Source: Lachnospiraceae bacterium (GTDB lineage Bacteria > Bacillota > Clostridia > Lachnospirales > Lachnospiraceae). From it: a DNA stretch of 64,000 bases. The DNA lies in assembly GCA_015057435.1 (NCBI GenBank), contig SVEJ01000003.1:38393-102392 (forward strand). The letters are read 5' to 3'. The notes beneath the pieces were generated by a model. It did not search any database and was not told the origin of the DNA. It worked only from the letters and a program-made list of their open reading frames with translations. This document shows positions 45,303-54,359 of this stretch, one piece after another (within the stretch, counting starts at the first letter, position 1; the number at the start of each line of letters is the position of its first letter). The position numbers and the translations under genes are program-made.

Positions 45303-46786
45303 AGGAAATGATGGATTTGTTTTTACGTCTGTTTAATATGAGTGTAACGGCATCCTGGTTGATTCTTGCGATTTTGATTATGCGTCCGTTTCTTGCTAAG
45401 GCACCAAAGTGGATACGAGGTATTCTCTGGGGCCTGGTGGGAATCCGTTTGGCGATACCAATTTCGTTTGAAAGTGTCTTTAGTCTGATACCGGTGAAGG
45501 AATTGATTGTTCCAAGTACAGTGGAAGGTGTTGCACCTACATTTGCTTCGGGAATTGAAGCGGTTGATGTGTCGGTCAATGCATATCTACAGCAACAAGC
45601 TTCGGTTGAAGCGGTAGCACTTGCTCGTAATGCTATCGCGCTTGAAACAATCTATTTAGGTATATGGATGTTGGGCGTTTTTGGATTGGTGCTTTATAGT
45701 GTTGCATCCTATATGCGATTGCGTAAAATCTTGCAAGATGCAGTCATATATCAGGGGAATGTTTATCAAAGTGACAAGATTTCTTCGCCATTTGTGCTGG
45801 GAATTTTGAAACCAAGAATTTATGTGCCATATCATCTGGGTGAAGAAGCGTTAGAGTGTGTGATAGCTCATGAGAATGCACATATTTTGCGAAAGGATTA
45901 CTTAATTAAACCGTTTGCTTTTATGTTAGCGTCTGTTTATTGGTTTAATCTAATTGTATGGGTAGCATATTACTATCTGTGTCAGGATATTGAGCTTGCA
46001 TGTGACGAAAAGGTGATTCACGAGTTAGGATTTGACAAAAAGAAAGTGTATTCTGAAACATTGCTCGAGTGTAGCATAGAGCGACATTTTGTGAGAGCAT
46101 GTCCGGTTGCATTTGGAGAGATAGGAGTTGGAAAACGAGTGAAGAACATATTAGAAATGAAAAAGGCTAAAGTAGGAATGGTTGTTGGTGCTTTGTTGGT
46201 TTGCGTGGTTGTGGCAGTTTGTTTCCTGAGCAATCCAAAGAGCGAACAAAAAGATGTTGCAGTGAACGAGAGTACGGCCGCTAGTGCGGGTCAGAAAGAA
46301 GAAGAGAATCATGTAGAAGCCGCAAATGCATTAGAAACCCAAAAAGAAACTGAGCAGCAGGAAAAGGATGAAGAAGTAGTTGTTGATGTAAACTGTATGC
46401 CTTTTAAGGAAGGGACAGAGTATTATGTCACGGCTGTTGCTTATGATTCGCATGAATCGGAGAAAGAAGCAAGCAATGTTGAAGAGGGTGAGGAACTACA
46501 TATCAGTATTGAGTTTCTCGCAGAGTCAGAATCAGAAATTATCGCTTGTGCTTCAGGTGTCGTAAAGGAAGTAAGTTCCAATACAGAAAAAGGTAACTAT
46601 ATCGTGATTGAAGATGAAAAAGGCTATGTGTGGAAATACATGCACTTAGAGACAAGTAATGTGAAACAGGGTGATAAGGTTTCTGTTGGAAGTGTGATTG
46701 GAACGGTTGGTAATACCGGAGATAGTGCAGAACCGAATTTGTATCTTGAAACAACTTGTCCGGATTTTATAGATTCAGCAACTTGA
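45299..46786 (+). CDS. BlaR1-like M56 metallopeptidase fused to a degenerate M23-like domain
   Basis: VIAHENAHILRKDYL (variant HExxH-type), SPFVLGILKPRIYVP; C-terminal GVVKEVSSNTEKGNYIVIEDEKGYVWKYMHLETSNVKQGDKVSVGSVIGTVGNTGDSAEPNLYLE. Confidence 0.85.
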   Translation: MKEMMDLFLRLFNMSVTASWLILAILIMRPFLAKAPKWIRGILWGLVGIRLAIPISFESVFSLIPVKELIVPSTVEGVAPTFASGIEAVDVSVNAYLQQQASVEAVALARNAIALETIYLGIWMLGVFGLVLYSVASYMRLRKILQDAVIYQGNVYQSDKISSPFVLGILKPRIYVPYHLGEEALECVIAHENAHILRKDYLIKPFAFMLASVYWFNLIVWVAYYYLCQDIELACDEKVIHELGFDKKKVYSETLLECSIERHFVRACPVAFGEIGVGKRVKNILEMKKAKVGMVVGALLVCVVVAVCFLSNPKSEQKDVAVNESTAASAGQKEEENHVEAANALETQKETEQQEKDEEVVVDVNCMPFKEGTEYYVTAVAYDSHESEKEASNVEEGEELHISIEFLAESESEIIACASGVVKEVSSNTEKGNYIVIEDEKGYVWKYMHLETSNVKQGDKVSVGSVIGTVGNTGDSAEPNLYLETTCPDFIDSAT

Positions 46787-46844
46787 TATGGATTATAGAA
46801 ACAAAAAAGAACCAATTTGTTGGTTCTTTTTTGTTATAGAATGT

Positions 46845-47732
46845 TTATTCATTATCTGTGTCGCCCCAGTAGCAAAGAACAACTGCGCCGGGACCGGTGT
46901 GACTACCGATAACTGTACCGATATTGGAAATCTCTACAGGACCGTTGAGATTCGGGAATGTTTCTTCAACCATAGCAGCCAAAGCTTTGGCATCTTCTAA
47001 AGAATCAGAGTGGCTGATGAAACATTTGCCGCTGTAGTCTGTGCCGCCAACTGCGGTTTCTTTCATTCTTTCAAGCTGTGTCTTTAATGCTTTCTTCTTA
47101 GTACGAACTTTCTCGCGCACATTTAACTTACCTTCTGCATCGAACTCAATTAATGGACAGATGTTAAGAAGATTACCGATTGCACCGGAAGCCTTTGAAA
47201 CACGACCGCCTCGAACAAGATATGTGAGGTCGGAAACCATAAGCCATAACTTCATCTTCAAGCGGTTGTCCAATAACCACTGATTCAAAGCATGTACATC
47301 CATGCCTTCTGCTTGTTTCATGCGAGCCGTTTCAACCAACAAACCGTAACCAACGGAACCGGTCAAGGAATCAATTACATATACTGTACGATCAGGAAAT
47401 TCTTCTTTTAACATATCCTGTGCAATACAAGCTGAATTGTATGTTCCGGAAATACCGGAAGAAAGGGTGATATGTATAACGTCTTTTCCGTCTTCAAGGT
47501 AAGGACGAAGCATGTCAACATAGCTTTCTGCATTAACCTGTGAAGTACGTGTCATTGCACCGTCGCGCATCTTTTGGTAAAATACCGCAAAGTCCATAGA
47601 TTTTCCGATGTTGTCTTCATACATTACATCATCAACAAAAAATTGGAAGCAAGCATATGGAATCTTGTGTTCATCGTAATAACTCTGATTGAGGTCTGCT
47701 GTAGAACAGCAAGAAATAATATAATTACTCAT
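46845..47732 (-). CDS. DegV family fatty acid-binding protein
   Basis: ISCCSTADLNQSYYDEHKIPYACFQFFVDD; VIHITLSSGISGTYNSA; SLTGSVGYGLLV. Confidence 0.93.
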   Translation of the reverse strand: MSNYIISCCSTADLNQSYYDEHKIPYACFQFFVDDVMYEDNIGKSMDFAVFYQKMRDGAMTRTSQVNAESYVDMLRPYLEDGKDVIHITLSSGISGTYNSACIAQDMLKEEFPDRTVYVIDSLTGSVGYGLLVETARMKQAEGMDVHALNQWLLDNRLKMKLWLMVSDLTYLVRGGRVSKASGAIGNLLNICPLIEFDAEGKLNVREKVRTKKKALKTQLERMKETAVGGTDYSGKCFISHSDSLEDAKALAAMVEETFPNLNGPVEISNIGTVIGSHTGPGAVVLCYWGDTDNE

Positions 47733-47997
47733 GTGTATCCTCCTGAAATCTTAAGTAAAGTACTGATAACATTATAAACCCAATATGCTGTAAATAAAAG
47801 TAAAACCAAAAAATGTTATCACAAAAAACATTATAACACAGAAAGATATAATAATCTAGTATTAAAAACTATGTCTTGCATTAAGTAAGACTTTATAATT
47901 TTGAAAAAAGGTATTGCGTATTTCTAAAAAAGTGTTATAATAAAATAGTAATCATTCCTATTTTGGAAATAAAATTGATAATTTGGAGGGCTATATT

Positions 47998-48540
47998 ATG
48001 GCAGAATTGAAGGGAAGCAGAACAGAGGCTAATTTGATGGCAGCATTTGCAGGTGAATCACAGGCACGTAATAAGTACACATATTATGCAAGTAAGGCAA
48101 AGAAAGATGGTTATAACCAGATTGCAGATATTTTTTTAGAGACAGCGAATAATGAGAAAGAACATGCCAAGATGTGGTTTAAGTTATTACATGGCGGTGC
48201 TGTTCCAAGTACAATTGATAATTTGATAGATGCAGCGGAAGGTGAGAATTACGAGTGGACAGATATGTATGCCGAATTCGCTAAAGTTGCAAGAGAAGAA
48301 GGATTTGAAGAGATTGCGAACTCATTTGAATTAGTTGCAGCAATTGAGAAGGCGCATGAGGAGAGATATCGTAAGCTTTTAGAAAATGTACAGGGCGGAT
48401 TGGTGTTCTCAAGAGATGGTGAGATGATTTGGGAATGTGCAAACTGTGGTCATATTCATATCGGAAAGGCTGCTCCGGAGGTTTGTCCAACGTGTGATCA
48501 CCCGCAAAGTTATTTTAAGTTGAAAGCAGAAAATTATTAA
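47998..48540 (+). CDS. Rubrerythrin
   Basis: [59 protein letters not shown]. Confidence 0.96.
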   Translation: MAELKGSRTEANLMAAFAGESQARNKYTYYASKAKKDGYNQIADIFLETANNEKEHAKMWFKLLHGGAVPSTIDNLIDAAEGENYEWTDMYAEFAKVAREEGFEEIANSFELVAAIEKAHEERYRKLLENVQGGLVFSRDGEMIWECANCGHIHIGKAAPEVCPTCDHPQSYFKLKAENY

Positions 48541-48765
48541 AATTTAGAATCTTAAGTGAAGAGCTGTTGTACCGATGGTGCACAGCTCTTTTTTTCTTTC
48601 TATATTAATTTACGAAAAGACTTGCTTTTTTCTTATTCTTTTATAAAATAGTATATGGAACAGATGACTAATTCGTCTGACATTTTTTGTGATATATAAT
48701 GTGGTATGAAAAGAAGGCTTTCGTACAAGCGAAACAGGGAATGTTGAGACAGATAGGAGAAAGGC

Positions 48766-49602
48766 ATGAATAAGTTAGAATTACAAAAAAATGCAAATGA
48801 AGTCAGAAAAAGTATTGTAACTGCTGTACATGCGGCGAAGTGTGGACATCCGGGCGGATCGTTATCAGCAGCTGATGTTATGACTTATTTGTACTTTGAG
48901 GAGATGAATGTAGACCCTCAAGACCCTAAGAAAGCAGACAGAGACCGTTTTGTGTTATCAAAGGGACATGTTGCACCGGCTCTTTATAGTGTTCTTGCTG
49001 AGAGAGGCTATTTTAAGAAAGAAGAATTATTGAAGCTTCGTAAAACGGGAGCAATGTTACAGGGTCATCCTGATATGAAAGGAACACCTGGTGTAGATAT
49101 GTCAGCAGGTTCCTTGGGACAAGGTATTTCAGTTGCAGTGGGTATGGCGCTTTCTGCAAAACTTTCCGGTGAAGATTATCGTGTATATACAATGTTAGGT
49201 GACGGTGAGATTCAGGAAGGACAGGTTTGGGAAGCAGCGATGTTCGCAGGTCACCGTAATTTGGATAATCTTGTAGTGATTGTAGATAACAATAATCTCC
49301 AGATTGACGGAAGTATTGATCAGGTATGTTCACCTTATCCGATTGGAGAGAAGTTTGCAGCATTCAACTTCAATGTAGTTGAGATAGATGGTCATGATTT
49401 TGACGCAATTGATGAAGCGTTCAAGAAAGCAAAAGAGACGAAGGGTATGCCAACAGCAATTATCGCAAAGACTGTAAAAGGTAAGAGTGTATCCTTCATG
49501 GAAAACCAGGCATCATGGCATGGTGCTGCTCCGAACGATGAACAGTTCGCAGTAGCAATGGCAGATTTAGAGAAAGTAGGTGAAGCATTATGTCAGAAGT
49601 AA
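48766..49602 (+). CDS. Transketolase, N-terminal subunit
   Basis: CGHPGGSLSAADVMTYLYF; GDGEIQEGQVWEAAMFAGHRNLDNLVVIVDNN. Confidence 0.96.
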   Translation: MNKLELQKNANEVRKSIVTAVHAAKCGHPGGSLSAADVMTYLYFEEMNVDPQDPKKADRDRFVLSKGHVAPALYSVLAERGYFKKEELLKLRKTGAMLQGHPDMKGTPGVDMSAGSLGQGISVAVGMALSAKLSGEDYRVYTMLGDGEIQEGQVWEAAMFAGHRNLDNLVVIVDNNNLQIDGSIDQVCSPYPIGEKFAAFNFNVVEIDGHDFDAIDEAFKKAKETKGMPTAIIAKTVKGKSVSFMENQASWHGAAPNDEQFAVAMADLEKVGEALCQK

Positions 49603-50528
49603 AAAAGATTGCAACACGTGACAGCTACGGTAATGCTTTGGTTGAATTAGGTAAAGAGTTTGATAATGTAGTTGTATTAGATGCAGATTTGGCTGCAGCT
49701 ACGAAGACAGGAACGTTTAAGAAAGAGTTCCCTGAAAGACATATTGATTGTGGTATTGCTGAATGTAACATGGTAGGTATTGCAGCAGGTATGGCTACAA
49801 CAGGTAAAGTTCCATTTGCATCAAGCTTTGCTATGTTTGCGGCAGGTCGTGCATTTGAACAGGTTCGTAATTCAGTGGGATATCCAAAGCTGAATGTGAA
49901 GATTGGTGCGACACACGCAGGTATTTCTGTAGGTGAAGATGGTGCATCTCATCAGTGTAATGAGGATATTGCATTGATGCGTACAATTCCGGGAATGGTA
50001 ATTATCAATCCTTCGGATGATGTGGAAGCAAAAGCAGCTGTAAGAGCAGCATATGAGCATTATGGACCGGTTTATCTTAGATTTGGTCGTCTTGCAGCAC
50101 CGGTTATCAATGATACACCGGATTATAAGTTTGAGATTGGCAAGGGTGTAACCGTAAGAGACGGTAAGGATATTACGATTGTTGCAACAGGCTTAGAGGT
50201 TGGTTTTGCAATCGAGGCAGCGAAGATGTTAGAGGCTGACGGAATTGATGCAAGAGTAATTAATATCCATACAATCAAGCCATTAGATGAAGAGATTATT
50301 GTGAAGGCTGCAAAAGAGACAAAGAAGATTTTCACAGTAGAAGAACATTCAATTATTGGCGGACTTGGTTCTGCTGTATGTGATGTGCTTTGTGAGAAGT
50401 GTCCTGCACCGGTTTATAAGATTGGTATGCGTGATAAGTTTGGCGAGTCAGGTCCTGCACTTGACTTGCTTCACAAGTATGAATTGGATGCAGAAGGTAT
50501 CTATAAGCAGATTAAGGGAAACATGTGA
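49590..50528 (+). CDS. Transketolase, C-terminal subunit
   Basis: DCGIAECNMVGIAAGMATTGKVPFASSFAMFAAGRAFEQVRNSVGYPKLNVKIGATHAG. Confidence 0.96.
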   Translation: MSEVKKIATRDSYGNALVELGKEFDNVVVLDADLAAATKTGTFKKEFPERHIDCGIAECNMVGIAAGMATTGKVPFASSFAMFAAGRAFEQVRNSVGYPKLNVKIGATHAGISVGEDGASHQCNEDIALMRTIPGMVIINPSDDVEAKAAVRAAYEHYGPVYLRFGRLAAPVINDTPDYKFEIGKGVTVRDGKDITIVATGLEVGFAIEAAKMLEADGIDARVINIHTIKPLDEEIIVKAAKETKKIFTVEEHSIIGGLGSAVCDVLCEKCPAPVYKIGMRDKFGESGPALDLLHKYELDAEGIYKQIKGNM

Positions 50529-50561
50529 AAACAGTGAGCCATGCGGAACCACGTAGTGGGG

Positions 50562-50631
50562 CCGCAATATAAAGAAGAGACAGGTTCTGAAATGCTTGCA
50601 TTTCAGAACCTGTCTCTTCTTTATATTGTGG
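50562..50631. repeat. 34 bp-stem hairpin (bidirectional terminator-like)
   Basis: CCGCAATATAAAGAAGAGACAGGTTCTGAAATGC-TT-GCATTTCAGAACCTGTCTCTTCTTTATATTGTGG, one G-T pair. Confidence 0.9.
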
Positions 50632-50829
50632 AAACGCGATAGCGGTTCCATATGGCGATTGTCCATCACTGAGCGATTGCTTGCAATTGCGATGTGCGAT
50701 ATTGGAGAGCAAGCAAAGCTTGCGATGTGAATTAATGCGAGCGATTGCTTGCAATTGCGATGTGTGGAAACGCGATAGCGGTTCCATATGGCGATTGTCC
50801 ATCACTGAGCAAGCAGAGCTTGCGATGTT
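50627..50829. repeat. Hairpin-unit cluster with two identical 48 bp copies
   Basis: TGTGGAAACGCGATAGCGGTTCCATATGGCGATTGTCCATCACTGAGC at 50627-50674 and 50763-50810; four GAGC[palindrome]GCGATGT cores at 50671, 50707, 50739, 50807. Confidence 0.9.
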
Positions 50830-51370
50830 AAATGTAATTCACTAATTCTTCTACTGTTTTTCTCTTAGGTGCTTCGCATTCTTGATCAGGATAGCCCATT
50901 GCAATAAGTGCTGCAACCTTTTGTCCGTCAGGAAGAGAGATTGCTTTTGCAACCTTTTCTTCATCAAAGATACCAAGAATAACGGTTCCGACACCCATGT
51001 CATGTGCAGCTAAGCAAAATGTCTGAGATGCAATTCCTGCATCGTACATTTCCCAACGGTCTTCCTTAGAAGTAGAAAAACTGCCATCTCTTTCGTAACC
51101 GCAACGTTTCTCAATCATGCTCACTACAACTAATTGAGGTGCGCGGTTAATTGTCTTTTGGTTGAATTCAAAATCTAACACACAATTGTCGGCAATCTCC
51201 TTTTTGATATCCGCATTTTCTACGATGTGATATCTGCTAATCTGTGTGTTTTTCCATGAAGGAGCCATACTTGCCGCCTCAATAATTGCATTGATTGTGT
51301 CGTGAGATACAGCCTCTTCCTTAAATTTACGAATACTACGTCTTGTCTTGATACATTCTAACGCTTCCAT
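50828..51370 (-). CDS. Nitroreductase family protein
   Basis: MEALECIKTRRSIRKFKEEAVSHDTINAIIEAASMAPSWKNTQ. Confidence 0.93.
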   Translation of the reverse strand: MEALECIKTRRSIRKFKEEAVSHDTINAIIEAASMAPSWKNTQISRYHIVENADIKKEIADNCVLDFEFNQKTINRAPQLVVVSMIEKRCGYERDGSFSTSKEDRWEMYDAGIASQTFCLAAHDMGVGTVILGIFDEEKVAKAISLPDGQKVAALIAMGYPDQECEAPKRKTVEELVNYI

Positions 51371-51495
51371 GTTATGCCCTCTCTTTCTTGTTTTTTCTCA
51401 TAATTGCGAAACTCTCATAACGTTGCTTCTATTGTATCATGAATGGATGAAAATGCATATTATAATTATAAATAAAAAGTGCGTGGTGATGTGAG

Positions 51496-51798
51496 GTGGC
51501 GTTTGAGCATATTAATATAAGAAAAATATTAGGAGTGGCACTTTCGAACAATGCAATTATTGTAGATGTGAGAAGTAAAGAGGATTTTTTGAATGGTCAT
51601 ATTCCGATGGCGATTAATGTTCCGTTTGATGCTATTGAAGGAAGAAGAGTAAGATTACCGAAAGGGAATATGCTGATTGTTTATTGTGAGAATGGGATAA
51701 CAAGTATGCGGGCGGCAAGAATTTTGGATGAATTGGGCTATGAAGTGGTTAATTGTGTCGGCGGGATGAAGAATTATAACGGTTCTTTGACAAAGTAA
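51496..51798 (+). CDS. Rhodanese-like domain protein
   Basis: AIIVDVRSKEDFLNGHIPMAINVPF; LIVYCENGITSMRAARIL. Confidence 0.85.
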   Translation: MAFEHINIRKILGVALSNNAIIVDVRSKEDFLNGHIPMAINVPFDAIEGRRVRLPKGNMLIVYCENGITSMRAARILDELGYEVVNCVGGMKNYNGSLTK

Positions 51799-51909
51799 TG
51801 TATAATTTAGATGAAATATATGGGATAATCTGTTATACTAAGTTCGAAAAAGAATATGAAAAAGAAACGATTCCCTTTTGGGGATAAGAATAAATGTGGA
51901 GATGAATGT

Positions 51910-53070
51910 ATGCAGGAATTAGAATTCATTGCACCTTGTCATTTTGGACTTGAGGCGGTGCTTAAGAGAGAGATTACAGATTTGGGATATGAGATTGTGG
52001 CAGTAGAGGATGGACGTATCACTTTTAAAGGGGATGTGAGTGCCATAGCGAAAGCGAATATTTTCATCCGGACTGCTGAAAGAATTATGGTGAAAGTAGG
52101 AGGATTTACCGCAACCACGTTTGATGAGTTGTTTGAAAGGACAAAGGCTTTACCATGGGATGCGTATCTTCCGAAGGATGCGAAGTTCTGGGTGACGAAG
52201 GCTACAACGAATAAATCAAAGTTGTTTTCCGGTTCGGATATCCAGTCGATTGTAAAGAAAGCAATTGTGGACAAGTTAAAGGGAATTTATCACATTAACT
52301 GGTTTGAAGAGAACGGGGCAGAGTATCCGATTCGTGTTTTTATTCTGAAAGACGTGGTGACAATTGCATTAGATACGTCCGGTGTTTCTTTGCATAAGCG
52401 TGGTTATCGTCAATTAGTAGGTAAAGCGCCGATTTCCGAGACTTTGGCAGCAGCTTTAATTATGCTTACGCCATGGAATAAAGACAGAATTCTTGTTGAT
52501 CCGTTTTGCGGAAGCGGAACATTTCCGATTGAAGCGGCATTAATCGGAGCGAATATTGCACCGGGAATGAATCGCGAATTTACTGCAGAGAATTGGAAAA
52601 ACATTGCACCGAAAAAGATATGGTATGATGCGGTGACGGAAGCAGAGGATCTGATTATCCGCGATGTTAAGATGAATATTCAAGGTTATGATCTTGATCC
52701 CGGCATTGTAAAATGCGCAATGCAAAACGCAAGAGAAGCAGGGGTAGAAGAACACATTCATTTTCAACAGCGTGATATGCGAGAGCTTTCCAGTCCGAAG
52801 AAGTATGGATTTATTATTACCAATCCTCCGTATGGTGAGCGTTTGGAGGATAAGGCTGATTTACCAAAGCTATACAGAGAAATCGGGCAGACATTTGATA
52901 AGCTTGACACATGGTCTAAGTTTATCATTACTTCGTATGAGGATGCGGAGCGCTATCTTGGAAGAAAGGCGACCAAGAACAGAAAGATATATAACGGTAT
53001 GATTAAGTCCTATTTTTATCAGTATATGGGACCGAAACCGCCTAAGAGACAGAATGACAATCAAGAATAA
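51910..53070 (+). CDS. THUMP-domain class I SAM RNA methyltransferase (RlmL N-terminal-like)
   Basis: MQELEFIAPCHFGLEAVLKREI; VDPFCGSGTFPIEAALI; FIITNPPYGERL. Confidence 0.92.
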   Translation: MQELEFIAPCHFGLEAVLKREITDLGYEIVAVEDGRITFKGDVSAIAKANIFIRTAERIMVKVGGFTATTFDELFERTKALPWDAYLPKDAKFWVTKATTNKSKLFSGSDIQSIVKKAIVDKLKGIYHINWFEENGAEYPIRVFILKDVVTIALDTSGVSLHKRGYRQLVGKAPISETLAAALIMLTPWNKDRILVDPFCGSGTFPIEAALIGANIAPGMNREFTAENWKNIAPKKIWYDAVTEAEDLIIRDVKMNIQGYDLDPGIVKCAMQNAREAGVEEHIHFQQRDMRELSSPKKYGFIITNPPYGERLEDKADLPKLYREIGQTFDKLDTWSKFIITSYEDAERYLGRKATKNRKIYNGMIKSYFYQYMGPKPPKRQNDNQE

Positions 53071-53125
53071 TTTGACATAAGGTGAACAATAGCTAAGAGA
53101 AAAACTGGTTGAATCAAGGAGATAG

Positions 53126-53710
53126 ATGATGAAGAAATTGATATTTGCAACAGGCAATGAAGGTAAGATGAAAGAAATACGCATGATTTTGGGTGATTTG
53201 GACTATGAGATTCTTTCTATGAAGGAAGCCGGAATCGATGTGGACATTGTGGAAGATGGTAAGACATTTGAAGAAAATGCAATAATTAAAGCGACGGAAA
53301 TCAGCAAGATTGCAGGATGCATCGTGTTGGCAGATGACTCCGGCTTGGAAGTGGATGCGATGGACAAGATGCCGGGCATTTATTCGGCAAGATATCTTGG
53401 TGAAGATACACCGTATTCCATCAAGAATCAGACGATTATTGATAATCTGGCCGGATTGCCGGATGAAAAACGTACAGCAAGGTTCGTATGTGCGATTGCA
53501 GCAGCCTTTCCGGATGGAAGTGTTGTGACGAAAAGAGGAACAATCGAAGGAATTATCGGATATGAAGAACGCGGAGAGAATGGATTTGGTTATGATCCGA
53601 TTTTCTTCGTTCCGGAATATGGAAAGACAACAGCAGAGCTTTCTCCTGAGGAAAAAAATGCGATTAGTCATCGTGGGAAAGCTCTGGAGATGATAAAAGA
53701 AGTGTTGTAA
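53126..53710 (+). CDS. Non-canonical purine NTP pyrophosphatase (RdgB/HAM1)
   Basis: LIFATGNEGKMKEIRMIL; LADDSGLEVDAMDKMPGIYSARY; GFGYDPIFFVPEYGKT. Confidence 0.96.
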   Translation: MMKKLIFATGNEGKMKEIRMILGDLDYEILSMKEAGIDVDIVEDGKTFEENAIIKATEISKIAGCIVLADDSGLEVDAMDKMPGIYSARYLGEDTPYSIKNQTIIDNLAGLPDEKRTARFVCAIAAAFPDGSVVTKRGTIEGIIGYEERGENGFGYDPIFFVPEYGKTTAELSPEEKNAISHRGKALEMIKEVL

Positions 53711-53766
53711 CAGCCTATGGGCGAATATTATGATACATTCAAGTTGGCAGGAAGGGATAAGCAACG

Positions 53767-54285
53767 ATGCGAATACTGGTAATTAGTGATTCTCACGGAA
53801 AAAATGATGACGTAAAGCGAGTGATAGAACAAGTGGGTGAGATTGACATGTTCATTCACCTGGGTGATGTTGAGAAAAATGTTGATTATGTCCGTGAATT
53901 AGCTGGATGTGAAACACACATGGTTCTTGGTAATAATGATTTCTTTCTTGATCTGCCGCACCAAGACAGTTTTGAAATTGCGGGAAAGAAAGTTTTTATT
54001 ACGCATGGTCATCGCTTCTACGTCGCATATGGTGTGGATAAGTTAAGAGAATATGCGTTGGAAAATGGATATGATATTGTGATGTTTGGTCATACGCACA
54101 GACCATATCTTGAAATTGGAGAAAAGGTTACCATTTTGAATCCGGGAAGTATTTCGTATCCGAGACAGGATGGAAGGAAATGCACGTACATGCTCATAGA
54201 AGTAGACAGAGAAGGAGAACTGCATTATTCAAGAGGAATTCTAAAGTCTTCTCTTGGTATGTTTTATGAAGAATTATTCAAATGA
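53767..54285 (+). CDS. YfcE-like metallophosphoesterase
   Basis: ILVISDSHGKNDDV; HLGDVEKNVDYV; LGNNDFF; FITHGHRF; MFGHTHRP. Confidence 0.92.
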   Translation: MRILVISDSHGKNDDVKRVIEQVGEIDMFIHLGDVEKNVDYVRELAGCETHMVLGNNDFFLDLPHQDSFEIAGKKVFITHGHRFYVAYGVDKLREYALENGYDIVMFGHTHRPYLEIGEKVTILNPGSISYPRQDGRKCTYMLIEVDREGELHYSRGILKSSLGMFYEELFK

Positions 54286-54359
54286 CGCCAATATAGCTTG
54301 TGTTGTAATGTTTACGTAAATGTATCGGAATATAGATAAAAAGAAAAGGGATTGACGAG

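Noticed and set aside
48640-48700. Riboswitch or T-box upstream of transketolase
   Set aside because: Only a weak CAGATGA/TCGTCTG hairpin; no conserved T-box or known riboswitch core recognised.
50448-50805. Minus-strand ORFs sharing MMDNRHMEPLSRFH as duplicated genes
   Set aside because: The shared peptide is the translation of the 48 bp DNA repeat; the ORFs lie in a hairpin-rich intergenic region and overlap tkt.
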